In this document: one piece after another, positions 1 to 8,376 of the stretch
Layout: each line of letters begins with the position of its first letter
How positions within the stretch are numbered: position 1 is the first letter of the stretch
DNA from: Streptomyces sp. NBC_00820
GTDB taxonomy: Bacteria; Actinomycetota; Actinomycetes; Streptomycetales; Streptomycetaceae
Length of the DNA stretch: 64,000 bases
NCBI RefSeq assembly: GCF_036347055.1
Contig: NZ_CP108882.1
Location: 1,997,001-2,061,000 of the forward strand
Reading direction: 5' to 3'
Notes under the pieces: generated by a model
Told to the model about the DNA's origin: nothing
Databases searched by the model: none
What the model saw: the letters and a program-made list of their open reading frames with translations, nothing else
Translations under genes and position numbers: made by a program

Positions 1-1898
1 ACGCCCTCGTCTCCGACCTGGACCCGACCAAGGCGCCGGCCGTGCGCGCGCAGATCTGGACGCTGGTCAAGGCGGCCGAACTCCACCACGACCTGCACGT
101 GGACGACCAGCCGGACGACGACGACTTCGACGCGTTCGTCATGCACATCGACGGCTACCTGTGCGAGATCAAGGACGTGCAGATCCGGGACGGTCTGCAC
201 ATCCTCGGCGGCGGCCCGGAGGGCGAGCCGCGCGTGAACCTCGTGCTGGCCGTGCTGCGCGCCTCGCAGATATGGGGCGGGCAGGCCGACGCGCTGCCCG
301 GACTGCGCGCCTCGCTCGCGGCCCACTTCGATCTGGTGGAGAAGGAGTTGCTGGCCGAGCCGGGCGCGCCGGTGAAGGTGCCGGTGGAGCTGACGGACCT
401 GGTGGAGGGGCCGTCCCGTACGGCGTCCGACGCGATCGACCTGCTGGAGCAGCTGTGCCGGCGGCTCGCGGAGGGCATGGAGTCCCGGGCGTGGGACGGC
501 GCGGCCGTACGACCGCTGCTGCGTGACGTGCTCGGCTTCGAACTCGCCGACGCGGTGTCCGTGCTGGAGTTCGCCTGCGCCGAGGTCGTACCGCGCCTCG
601 CCCGGACCACCGACGAGATCGGGCACATCCTGCGCGCGCTGGACGGCGGTTACGTCCCGGCGGGCCCCTCGGGCTCCCCGACCCGCGGCCTGGTCAACGT
701 GCTGCCGACCGGCCGCAACTTCTACTCCGTCGACCCCAAGGCCATTCCGTCCCGCCTGAGTTGGGAGGTCGGGCAGTCGCTGGCGGACTCCCTCGTCCAG
801 CGGTACCTCCAGGACACCGGCGCGTATCCGAAGTCGGTCGGCCTGACGGTGTGGGGCACGTCGGCCATGCGGACCCAGGGCGACGACATCGCCGAGATCC
901 TGGCCCTGCTGGGCTGTCGCCCGGTGTGGGACGACGCCTCGCGCCGGGTGACCGGCTTCGAGGTCGTGCCCCTGGCGGAACTGGGCCGGCCGCGCATCGA
1001 CGTCACGGTCCGCATCTCCGGTTTCTTCCGCGACGCGTTCCCGCACGTGGTCGGGCTGATCGACGACGCGGTACGGGCGGTGGCGGAGCTGGACGAGCCG
1101 GCCGAGTCCAACTACGTGCGGGCGCACGTGGAGGAGGACACGGCGGAGCACGGTGACCGGCGGCGCGCGACGGCCCGCGTCTTCGGCTCGAAGCCGGGTG
1201 CCTACGGGGCGGGGCTGCTGCCGCTGATCGACGCGCGGAACTGGCGCTCGGACGCCGACCTCGCCGAGGTGTACGCGGTGTGGGGCGGTTACGCGTACGG
1301 GCGCGGGCTCGACGGGCGCGCGGCGCGCGGGGACATGGAGACGGCGTTCCGGCGGATCGCGGTGGCGGCGAAGAACGTCGACACCCGCGAACACGATCTG
1401 GTCGACGCGGACGACTACTTCCAGTACCACGGCGGCATGGTCGCCATGGTGCGGCACCTGACGGGCGCCAGCCCCGAGGCGTACGTGGGTGATTCTGCGG
1501 TACCGGACCAGGTGAAGACCCGCACGCTCGGCGAGGAGACGCACCGCGTCTTCCGTGCGCGCGTGGTCAACCCCCGCTGGATGGCGGCCATGCGCCGACA
1601 CGGCTACAAGGGCGCCTTCGAGATGGCGGCGACCGTGGACTACCTGTTCGGGTACGACGCCACGGCGGGTGTGGTCGACGACTGGATGTACGAGAAGTTG
1701 TCGGCCGAGTACGTGTTCTCGCCGGAGAACCAGGACTTCATGCGGAAGTCCAACCCGTGGGCCCTGCGCGGCATCACGGAGCGCCTGCTGGAGGCGGCGG
1801 ACCGGGGGCTGTGGGCGGAGCCGGACGCGGACACGCTGGAGCGGCTGCGCGCCACCTACCTCGAACTTGAAGGCGACTTGGAGGGCGACGAGAAGTGA
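1..1898 (+). CDS. cobN: CobN, cobaltochelatase large subunit (5' truncated by window)
   Basis: CobN is the large, porphyrin-binding subunit of the ATP-dependent chelatase that inserts Co2+ into hydrogenobyrinate a,c-diamide in the late-insertion route to cobalamin. The frame is open from base 3, so about 631 residues are visible; the family is usually near 1200 residues, so roughly half lies upstream. Family-typical stretches include LTVWGTSAMRTQGDD and DVTVRISGFFRDAFPHVV, and the C-terminal region contains a FGYDATAGVVDDWMYE block. The stop codon overlaps the start of the next gene as GTGA, which suggests translational coupling to its AAA+ partner. The identification is strong; only the N-terminus is missing because of the window edge. 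Confidence 0.95.
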   Translation, partial: ALVSDLDPTKAPAVRAQIWTLVKAAELHHDLHVDDQPDDDDFDAFVMHIDGYLCEIKDVQIRDGLHILGGGPEGEPRVNLVLAVLRASQIWGGQADALPGLRASLAAHFDLVEKELLAEPGAPVKVPVELTDLVEGPSRTASDAIDLLEQLCRRLAEGMESRAWDGAAVRPLLRDVLGFELADAVSVLEFACAEVVPRLARTTDEIGHILRALDGGYVPAGPSGSPTRGLVNVLPTGRNFYSVDPKAIPSRLSWEVGQSLADSLVQRYLQDTGAYPKSVGLTVWGTSAMRTQGDDIAEILALLGCRPVWDDASRRVTGFEVVPLAELGRPRIDVTVRISGFFRDAFPHVVGLIDDAVRAVAELDEPAESNYVRAHVEEDTAEHGDRRRATARVFGSKPGAYGAGLLPLIDARNWRSDADLAEVYAVWGGYAYGRGLDGRAARGDMETAFRRIAVAAKNVDTREHDLVDADDYFQYHGGMVAMVRHLTGASPEAYVGDSAVPDQVKTRTLGEETHRVFRARVVNPRWMAAMRRHGYKGAFEMAATVDYLFGYDATAGVVDDWMYEKLSAEYVFSPENQDFMRKSNPWALRGITERLLEAADRGLWAEPDADTLERLRATYLELEGDLEGDEK

Positions 1899-3901
1899 GT
1901 ACCCCCTTTCCGTTCACGGCCGTCGTCGGCCAGGACGACCTGCGGCTCGCGCTGCTGCTGAACGCGGTGTCGCCCGCGGTCGGCGGTGTGCTGGTGCGCG
2001 GCGAGAAGGGCACGGCCAAGTCGACTGCGGTGAGGGCCCTTTCGGCGCTGCTTCCCGAGGTGGCCGTCGTCTCCGGCTGCCGTTTCTCCTGCGATCCGGC
2101 GGCACCGGACCCGTCCTGCCCGGACGGGCCGCACGAGGTCGGGAGTGGGGCGCAACGGCCCGCGCGCATGGTCGAGTTGCCCGTCGGCGCCTCCGAGGAC
2201 CGGCTGGTCGGAGCCCTCGACATCGAGCGGGCTCTCGCCGAGGGCGTGAAGGCCTTCGAGCCGGGGCTGCTGGCCGACGCGCACCGCGGCATCCTGTACG
2301 TCGACGAGGTCAATCTGCTCCACGACCATCTGGTCGACCTGCTGCTGGACGCCGCCGCGATGGGCGCCTCGTACGTGGAGCGCGAGGGTGTCTCCGTACG
2401 GCACGCCTCGAAGTTCCTGCTCGTCGGCACCATGAACCCCGAAGAGGGCGAACTGCGGCCCCAGTTGCTCGACCGGTTCGGACTGACCGTGGAGGTCGCG
2501 GCCTCGCGGGAGCCGGAGCAGCGCGTGGAGGTCGTGCGGCGCCGGCTGGCGTACGACGACGATCCGGCCGGGTTCGCCGCACGGTGGGCCGGCGAGGAGG
2601 CCGCCGTACGGCAACGGATCATCGCCGCAAGGAAGTTGTTGCCGCAGGTGCGGCTGGGCGACGGGGCGCTGCGGCAGATCGCGGCGACCTGTGCCGCGTT
2701 CGAGGTCGACGGCATGCGCGCCGACATCGTGATGGCGCGGACCGCCACCGCGCTGGCCGCGTGGGCCGGACGGACGGATGTGCTCGCCGAGGACGTGCGG
2801 CAGGCCGCCCTGCTGGCGTTGCCGCATCGGCGCAGGCGGAACCCGTTCGACGCTCCGGGGCTGGACGAGGACAAGCTGGACGAGACGCTGGAGGAGTTCT
2901 CCGGGGACGACGACCCCGATCCCGACGGGCCCGGCGGCGGAGGCGACGGCGGGCAGCCGTCGCCCGACGAAGGTCCGCAGGGCGGCGACACGGGCGCCCA
3001 GCCCGAGGCCGGCGAGGGCGGGGAGCCTCAGCCTGCCGGTGCCGGGCCGGGAGAGCGGTCCCCCGCGCGGGCCGCCGAACCCTTCCGCACCAAGGTGCTC
3101 AGCGTGCCCGGTATCGGTGAGGGCGCGGCCGGGCGGCGGTCGCGGGCCCGGACCGAGCACGGGCGGACCACCGGGTCCCGGCGTCCTCGGGGCGCGCTGA
3201 CCAAGCTGCACCTGGCCGCCACCGTGCAGGCCGCCGCCCCGCATCAGCGGGCGCGCGGGCGCTCGGGTCCGGGGCTGGTGCTGCGCCGGGACGATCTTCG
3301 GCAGGCGACGCGTGAGGGGCGCGAGGGGAACCTCGTGCTGTTCGTCGTGGACGCCTCCGGGTCGATGGCGGCGCGGCAGCGGATGAGCGCCGTGAAGGGC
3401 GCTGTGCTGTCGCTGCTGCTCGATGCCTACCAGCGGCGGGACAAGGTCGGTCTGGTGACCTTCCGCGGCTCTTCCGCGGACGTGGCGCTGCCGCCGACCT
3501 CCTCCGTGGACGCGGCCGCCGTCCGGCTGGAGTCGCTGCCGACCGGTGGCCGTACGCCGCTCGCGGCCGGGCTGCTCAAGGCGCACGAGGTGCTGCGGGT
3601 GGAGCGGCTGCGGGATCCGGCGCGGCGGGCGCTGGTCGTGGTGGTGACCGACGGGCGGGCCACCGGTGGCCCGGAGCCGGTCGCGCTGGCGGGGCGGGCG
3701 GCGCGGCTGTTCGCGGCCGATTCGGTCGCCTCCGTGGTCGTGGACTGCGAGTCGGGGCCGGTACGGCTCGGGCTCGCGGGGCGGCTCGCGGGTGAGCTGG
3801 GCGGTACGGCGGTGACGCTGGAGGAGTTGCGGGCCGACTCGATCGCCGGGCTGGTCAGGGATGTACAGGGGACCAAGGGAACTTCCAGGAGGGCCGCGTA
3901 G
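1895..3901 (+). CDS. ChlI-ChlD type AAA+/VWA chelatase subunit (putative cobaltochelatase)
   Basis: This 668-residue protein fuses the two small-subunit functions of a metal chelatase. An N-terminal AAA+ module has a Walker A motif (GEKGTAKST, residues about 36-44) and Walker B (ILYVDEVNLL, about 130-140). An acidic, Pro/Gly-rich linker follows (about 325-390). A C-terminal von Willebrand A domain carries a MIDAS motif (DASGSM, about 485). It probably hydrolyses ATP to drive CobN, replacing the CobS/CobT pair of Pseudomonas; this follows from its 4-bp overlap with cobN. A magnesium chelatase is the formal alternative, but nothing here points to chlorophyll synthesis. GTG start at the GTGA overlap; the stop overlaps the next start by one base (TAGTG). 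Confidence 0.9.
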   Translation: MSTPFPFTAVVGQDDLRLALLLNAVSPAVGGVLVRGEKGTAKSTAVRALSALLPEVAVVSGCRFSCDPAAPDPSCPDGPHEVGSGAQRPARMVELPVGASEDRLVGALDIERALAEGVKAFEPGLLADAHRGILYVDEVNLLHDHLVDLLLDAAAMGASYVEREGVSVRHASKFLLVGTMNPEEGELRPQLLDRFGLTVEVAASREPEQRVEVVRRRLAYDDDPAGFAARWAGEEAAVRQRIIAARKLLPQVRLGDGALRQIAATCAAFEVDGMRADIVMARTATALAAWAGRTDVLAEDVRQAALLALPHRRRRNPFDAPGLDEDKLDETLEEFSGDDDPDPDGPGGGGDGGQPSPDEGPQGGDTGAQPEAGEGGEPQPAGAGPGERSPARAAEPFRTKVLSVPGIGEGAAGRRSRARTEHGRTTGSRRPRGALTKLHLAATVQAAAPHQRARGRSGPGLVLRRDDLRQATREGREGNLVLFVVDASGSMAARQRMSAVKGAVLSLLLDAYQRRDKVGLVTFRGSSADVALPPTSSVDAAAVRLESLPTGGRTPLAAGLLKAHEVLRVERLRDPARRALVVVVTDGRATGGPEPVALAGRAARLFAADSVASVVVDCESGPVRLGLAGRLAGELGGTAVTLEELRADSIAGLVRDVQGTKGTSRRAA

Positions 3902-4500
3902 TGCCGCAGGGACAGCCGAGTGTCGTACCCGAGGACGGCCTGACCACGCGTCAGCGGCGTAACCGCCCGCTGGTCGTCGTGCACACAGGTGTCGGCAAGG
4001 GCAAGTCGACGGCCGCGTTCGGGCTCGCGCTGCGGGCCTGGAACCAGGGGTGGCCGATCGGGGTGTTCCAGTTCGTCAAGTCCGCGAAGTGGAAGGTCGG
4101 CGAGGAGCGGGCGCTGCGCGTGCTCGGGGACTCCGGCGAGGGCGGGACCGTCGACTGGCACAAGATGGGCGAGGGCTGGTCCTGGGTGCAGCGGGACGCG
4201 CAGATGGACAACGAGGAGAAGGCGCGCGAGGGCTGGGAGCAGGTCAAGCGTGACCTGGCGGCCGAGTCGTACCAGCTGTACGTGCTGGACGAGTTCGCGT
4301 ACCCGATGCACTGGGGCTGGATCGACACCGAGGAGGTGGTCGAGGTGCTGCGGAAGCGGCCCGGTACCCAGCACGTGGTGATCACCGGGCGGAACGCGCC
4401 GGAGAAGCTGGTGGACTTCGCGGACCTCGTGACGGACATGTCCAAGGTCAAGCACCCCATGGACGTGGGGCAGAAGGGGCAGAGGGGCATCGAGTGGTGA
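3901..4500 (+). CDS. cobO: Cob(I)yrinic acid a,c-diamide adenosyltransferase
   Basis: CobO/BtuR-type ATP:corrinoid adenosyltransferase, 199 residues, the normal family size. It transfers the 5'-deoxyadenosyl group of ATP to reduced Co(I) corrinoid. A P-loop (GVGKGKST, about residues 30-37) follows a basic N-terminal extension typical of the family. Conserved C-terminal blocks include LYVLDEFAYPMHWGW and VVITGRNAPEKLVDFADLVTDM. GTG start directly at the TAG of the preceding chelatase gene. It is embedded in the cob operon, upstream of cobB, with which it overlaps. Confidence 0.95.
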   Translation: MPQGQPSVVPEDGLTTRQRRNRPLVVVHTGVGKGKSTAAFGLALRAWNQGWPIGVFQFVKSAKWKVGEERALRVLGDSGEGGTVDWHKMGEGWSWVQRDAQMDNEEKAREGWEQVKRDLAAESYQLYVLDEFAYPMHWGWIDTEEVVEVLRKRPGTQHVVITGRNAPEKLVDFADLVTDMSKVKHPMDVGQKGQRGIEW

Positions 4501-5879
4501 CCTCCGTTCCCCGGCTGGTGATCGCCGCGCCGGCGTCCGGCAGCGGCAAGACCACCGTCGCCACCGGGCTGATGGCCGCGTTCACCGCGCGGGGGCTCGC
4601 CGTGTCTCCGCACAAGGTCGGGCCGGACTACATCGACCCCGGGTACCACTCGCTCGCGACGGGGCGGCTGGGGCGGAACCTCGACGCCTATCTGTGCGGG
4701 CCGGAGCTGGTCGCTCCGCTGTTCCTGCACGGTGCGCGGGGGGCCGATCTGGCCGTCGTCGAGGGTGTGATGGGGCTGTACGACGGGGCCGCGGGTGAGG
4801 GTGAGCTGGCGTCCACGGCGCATGTCGCGAAGCTGTTGCGGGCGCCGGTGGTGCTGGTCGTGGACGCGTCGTCGCAGTCGCGGTCGGTGGCGGCGCTGGT
4901 GCACGGGTTCGCGTCGTGGGATCCGGAGGTCCGGGTCGGGGGCGTGATCCTGAACAAGGTCGGGTCGGACCGGCACGAGGAGCTGCTGCGGGAGGCGCTG
5001 GATTCGGCGGGGGTGCCGGTGCTGGGGGTGCTGCGGCGGGCGGCTCAGGTGGACACGCCGTCGCGGCATCTGGGGCTGGTGCCGGTCGCCGAGCGGCGTG
5101 CGGCCGCGGTCGAGGCGGTGGCGGCCATGGGCGCGCAGGTCGCCGACGGGTGTGACCTGGACGCGCTGATGGCGCTGGCGCGGAGCGCGGGTGCGATGTC
5201 GTGTGCGGCCTGGGACGCGGCCGAGGCCGTGGATTCGCCCGCCCAGGACCACCCGACCCGGTCGGCCGACAAGCGTGCGCCCCGGATCGCCGTCGCCGGT
5301 GGTGCCGCCTTCACCTTCTCCTACGCCGAGCACGCCGAGCTGCTCACCGCCGCCGGCGCCGACGTCGTCACCTTCGATCCGCTGCGGGACGAGGAACTGC
5401 CCGAGGGGACGGGCGGGTTGGTGATCGGTGGCGGGTTTCCCGAGGTGTACGGCGGTGAGCTGTCCGCCAACGAACCCCTGCGCAAGGCCGTCGCCGAACT
5501 CGCCTTCAGCGGCGCTCCCGTGGCCGCCGAGTGTGCCGGGCTGCTGTACCTGTGCCGGGAGTTGGACGACCTGCCGATGTGCGGGGTGCTGGACGCCTCG
5601 GCGCGGATGAGCGAGCGGCTGACTCTCGGCTACCAGGACGCCGTGGCGCTCGGAGACAGTGTGCTGGCCGTCGCCGGGACCCGGATGCGGGGGCACGAGT
5701 TCCACCGGACGGTCGTCGAGCCCGGGGCCGGAGCCGCTCCCGCGTGGGGCGTGCGGGCGCCGGTGCGGCGGGTCGAGGGTTTCGTGCAGGGGGGCGTGCA
5801 CGCGAGTTATCTGCACACGCACTGGGCGGCCGAGCCCGGTGTGGCCCGTCGGTTCGTGGAGAGGTGCCGGACGTCATGA
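4497..5879 (+). CDS. cobB: Cobyrinate / hydrogenobyrinate a,c-diamide synthase
   Basis: Glutamine-dependent amidase that amidates the a and c carboxylates of the corrin ring; about 460 residues. The N-terminal dethiobiotin-synthetase-like domain has the P-loop APASGSGKTT (residues about 11-20) and DYIDPGYH. The C-terminal class I glutamine amidotransferase domain has the nucleophile in AAECAGLLYL (Cys about 345) and a distal His in the HASYLHTHWA block. Two adjacent GTG codons (4494 and 4497) could start it; I prefer 4497 because it gives the same GTGA overlap with cobO seen across this operon. The stop overlaps cobI as ATGA. Confidence 0.94.
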   Translation: MTSVPRLVIAAPASGSGKTTVATGLMAAFTARGLAVSPHKVGPDYIDPGYHSLATGRLGRNLDAYLCGPELVAPLFLHGARGADLAVVEGVMGLYDGAAGEGELASTAHVAKLLRAPVVLVVDASSQSRSVAALVHGFASWDPEVRVGGVILNKVGSDRHEELLREALDSAGVPVLGVLRRAAQVDTPSRHLGLVPVAERRAAAVEAVAAMGAQVADGCDLDALMALARSAGAMSCAAWDAAEAVDSPAQDHPTRSADKRAPRIAVAGGAAFTFSYAEHAELLTAAGADVVTFDPLRDEELPEGTGGLVIGGGFPEVYGGELSANEPLRKAVAELAFSGAPVAAECAGLLYLCRELDDLPMCGVLDASARMSERLTLGYQDAVALGDSVLAVAGTRMRGHEFHRTVVEPGAGAAPAWGVRAPVRRVEGFVQGGVHASYLHTHWAAEPGVARRFVERCRTS

Positions 5880-6607
5880 GCAGCAGGCTGGTCGGAGTCG
5901 GGGTGGGTCCCGGTGACCCGGAGCTGGTGACCGTGAAGGGGGTCAACGCCCTGCGCGCGGCCGAGGTCGTCGTCGTACCGGTGATGGACACGGGTGAGCG
6001 CGGACGGGCCGAGGCGACGGTGTCGCACTACGTGCCGCCGGAGAAGGTGGTCCGCGTGGTGTTCGCGCTGAACGAGCGGACGGACCGGGCGCGCCGGGAG
6101 GCCGCGTGGGACGCGGCGGGCGCGAGGGTCGCCGAGTTGCTCGCGGCGCACGGGTCGGTGGCCTTCGCGACCATCGGGGATCCGAACGTGTACTCGACGT
6201 TCACGTATCTGGCGCAGACCATCGCGGAGCTGGTGCCGGATGTCGTGGTCGAGACCGTGCCCGGGATCACCGCGATGCAGGACCTCGCGGCACGGTCGGG
6301 TGCCGTGCTGACGGAGGGGACCGAGCCGCTGACGCTGGTGCCGGTGACGGCGGGCGCCGCGGCGCTCAAGGAGGCGCTGGCCGGGCCGGGGACGGTCGTG
6401 GCGTACAAGTTCGGGCGGCAGGCCGCCGAGGTCGCCGACGCGCTGCGGGAGACCGGGCGGCTCGGGGACGCGGTGTGGGGGTCGGCGCTCGGCCTCGCGG
6501 AGGAGTCGGTACGGCCGGCCGCGGAGCTGGACGGGACGCCGCTGCCGTATCTCTCCACGCTGATCGCGCCCCCGCGGCGCGACGGCGGGCGGGGCGGGAA
6601 GTTGTGA
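5876..6607 (+). CDS. cobI: Precorrin-2 C20-methyltransferase
   Basis: SAM-dependent methyltransferase of the tetrapyrrole methylase fold, converting precorrin-2 to precorrin-3A. About 243 residues. The N-terminal GVGVGPGDPELVTVKGVNAL block and the central AFATIGDPNVYSTF and ETVPGITAMQDLAARSG motifs are characteristic of CobI/CbiL. An upstream in-frame extension exists because the frame is open inside cobB, but ATG 5876 in the ATGA overlap gives the standard length. It is the last gene of the first cob block; a convergent gene ends 14 bp downstream. Confidence 0.94.
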   Translation: MSSRLVGVGVGPGDPELVTVKGVNALRAAEVVVVPVMDTGERGRAEATVSHYVPPEKVVRVVFALNERTDRARREAAWDAAGARVAELLAAHGSVAFATIGDPNVYSTFTYLAQTIAELVPDVVVETVPGITAMQDLAARSGAVLTEGTEPLTLVPVTAGAAALKEALAGPGTVVAYKFGRQAAEVADALRETGRLGDAVWGSALGLAEESVRPAAELDGTPLPYLSTLIAPPRRDGGRGGKL

Positions 6608-6621
6608 GGCGGGCGCCGGGC

Positions 6622-7359
6622 TCAGCCGCCGGAGACGCCGACCACCAGCCAGATGAACGCCGCGCCGGCGATCGTGCACAGCAGGGTGGAGCGGGCGGGG
6701 TGCTCGTGGTGGGCCTCGGGGAGGATCTCGGCGGCGGCGAGATAGAGCAGCACGCCGCCGAAGAGGCCGAGATAGCCGCCGAGCAGCGCTTCCGGGATGT
6801 GGAAGAAGATGGTCGACAGGGCGCCGACGACGGGCGCGAAGGCGTCGGCCAGCAGCATCGCCACGGCCCGGCGGCGGGCGTTGCCGTACAGGCTCGTGAT
6901 GGTGAAGGTGTTGAAGCCGTCGGCGAAGTCGTGCGCGATCACGGCGAGCGCGACGGACGTGCCCATGCCGCCGCCCACCTGGAAGGCCGCGCCGATCGCC
7001 ACGCCGTCCATGGCGCTGTGGCCGACCATCGCCGCGGCGGCCGTCAGGCCCACCTCGGGCGCGCGATGGTTGTGCTCGTCGCCGCCGTGGGCAGCCTGGC
7101 GCGCGGCCAGGGTGCGCTCCACCAGGTGGGCGAGCAGGAAGCCGGCCACGAAGAGCAGCAGGGCCGCGGGTACGCCGAAGATCTCGTTGCCGGCCGCGCG
7201 CAGCGCCTCCGGCAGCAGGTCGAGGCCGACCACGCCCAGCATCAGGCCGCCCGCCAGGCCCAGGACCAGGTGGCGACGGTCGGTCACACGCTGTGCCGTC
7301 CAGCCGCCGGCCAGCGTCATCAGGAACGCGCCGAGCGCGACGAAGACCGCCATAAGCAC
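6622..7359 (-). CDS. ZIP family divalent metal transporter
   Basis: A membrane protein of about 243-245 residues with about eight predicted hydrophobic segments. It has the ZIP hallmarks: a His-rich cytoplasmic loop (HGGDEHNH), a TM4 metal site (GHSAMDGVAIG) and a TM5 site (HDFADGFNTF). ZIP proteins move Zn2+, Fe2+, Mn2+ or Co2+ into the cytoplasm. It lies in reverse orientation between cobI and cobM, so I infer, without proof, that it may help supply cobalt or balance metals for the pathway. GTG at 7359 and ATG at 7353 are both possible starts; neither has a strong Shine-Dalgarno sequence. Zinc import is the main alternative. Confidence 0.85.
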   Translation of the reverse strand: MLMAVFVALGAFLMTLAGGWTAQRVTDRRHLVLGLAGGLMLGVVGLDLLPEALRAAGNEIFGVPAALLLFVAGFLLAHLVERTLAARQAAHGGDEHNHRAPEVGLTAAAAMVGHSAMDGVAIGAAFQVGGGMGTSVALAVIAHDFADGFNTFTITSLYGNARRRAVAMLLADAFAPVVGALSTIFFHIPEALLGGYLGLFGGVLLYLAAAEILPEAHHEHPARSTLLCTIAGAAFIWLVVGVSGG

Positions 7360-7545
7360 TTGCTATCCGATGGAGGCCCCTTTGCGCACATCCGGCGCCT
7401 CCGAAAACGCCCCAGATCCTGACTTTCCACACATCTCATCAGCGTATTTGCGCCATCCCCGCCGTCGCTGACCTCCCGCTCTGTCATCTCCATCCCGCTT
7501 CATTCCCGCCGCCGCGCGGGTTTCCGTACGAGAGGACTCCCCTCC
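7360..7545. promoter_or_regulatory. Divergent intergenic region between zip gene and cobM
   Basis: This 186-bp spacer must carry the promoters for the zip gene (leftward) and the cobM block (rightward). It is less GC-rich around 7420-7455. The partial direct repeat TTTGCGC(A)CATCC occurs twice (near 7382 and 7448). I looked for the conserved B12-box sequence of a cobalamin riboswitch and for a Zur-type palindrome and saw neither. A Shine-Dalgarno GAGAGGA sits about 9 nt before the cobM ATG. Confidence 0.45.
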
Positions 7546-8376
7546 ATGGCCGCTTCCATGGCCGATGCCCCCACCGGCAAGGTGACGTTCGTCGGTGCCG
7601 GCCCCGGCGCCGCCGATCTGCTGACGTTCCGCGCCGCGCGCGCGATCGCCGAGGCGGACGTGGTGATCTGGGCGGCCAGCCTGGTGCAGGCGGACGTGCT
7701 CGACCACGCGCGTGAGGACGCGGAGATCCTGGACTCGGCGGCCATGCCCCTGGAGGACGTCGTGGCCGTCTACCGGCGGGCGCACGACACGGGCCTGCGG
7801 GTGGCGCGGATCCACTCCGGGGACCCGGCGCTGTGGGGCGGGACGCAGGAGCAGGTGGACCGGTGCGCGGAGATCGGGATCGCCACGGAGATCGTGCCGG
7901 GCGTCTCGTCCTTCTCCGCCGTCGCCGCGCTCGCGGGGCGCGAGCTGACGATCCCGGAGGTGGCCCAGTCCGTGATCCTCACCCGGCTCGGCGGCGGCAA
8001 GACGCCGATGCCGCCCGGCGAGGAGGTGCGCGAGTTCGCCCGGCACGGCACCACCATGGCGGTCTTCCTCTCGGCGGCGCGCAGCGGGCAGCTGGTGCGC
8101 GAGCTGCTGGAGGGCGGCTACCCGACCAGCACCCCCGTGGTCGTCGCCCATCAGGCGACCTGGCCGGAGGAGCTGATCGTGCGATGCACGATCGGAACGC
8201 TGGAGGAGACGGTCAAGGAGCACAAGCTCTGGAAGCACACCCTCTTCCTGGTCGGCCCGGCCCTGGACGCCCACGGGACCCGCTCGCACCTGTACCACCC
8301 CGGCCACTTCCACGGCTACCGCAAGGCCGACCCCGAGGCGCGGCGGGCGTTGCGCGAGCGGGGGGCGAACAGTTGA
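7546..8376 (+). CDS. cobM: Precorrin-4 C11-methyltransferase
   Basis: Tetrapyrrole methylase (276 residues) that methylates C11 of precorrin-4. The SAM-fold N-terminus VTFVGAGPGAADLLTFRA, the VARIHSGDPALWGG loop and EIVPGVSSFSAVAA are diagnostic of CobM/CbiF. A second ATG lies 12 bp downstream, but GAGAGGA about 9 nt upstream supports 7546. It opens the second cob block; its stop overlaps the TTG start of cobL (TTGA). Confidence 0.94.
   Translation: MAASMADAPTGKVTFVGAGPGAADLLTFRAARAIAEADVVIWAASLVQADVLDHAREDAEILDSAAMPLEDVVAVYRRAHDTGLRVARIHSGDPALWGGTQEQVDRCAEIGIATEIVPGVSSFSAVAALAGRELTIPEVAQSVILTRLGGGKTPMPPGEEVREFARHGTTMAVFLSAARSGQLVRELLEGGYPTSTPVVVAHQATWPEELIVRCTIGTLEETVKEHKLWKHTLFLVGPALDAHGTRSHLYHPGHFHGYRKADPEARRALRERGANS

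Noticed and set aside
1856..3586. Long minus-strand open frame opposite the chelatase gene
   Set aside because: Arg/Pro/His-rich shadow typical of GC-rich antisense; the plus-strand protein has Walker and MIDAS motifs.
7360..7545. Cobalamin riboswitch before cobM
   Set aside because: No B12-box-like conserved sequence and too little room for the usual structure before the start codon.
7360..7545. Zur-type operator for the ZIP gene
   Set aside because: No TGAAAATGATTTTCA-like palindrome could be found.
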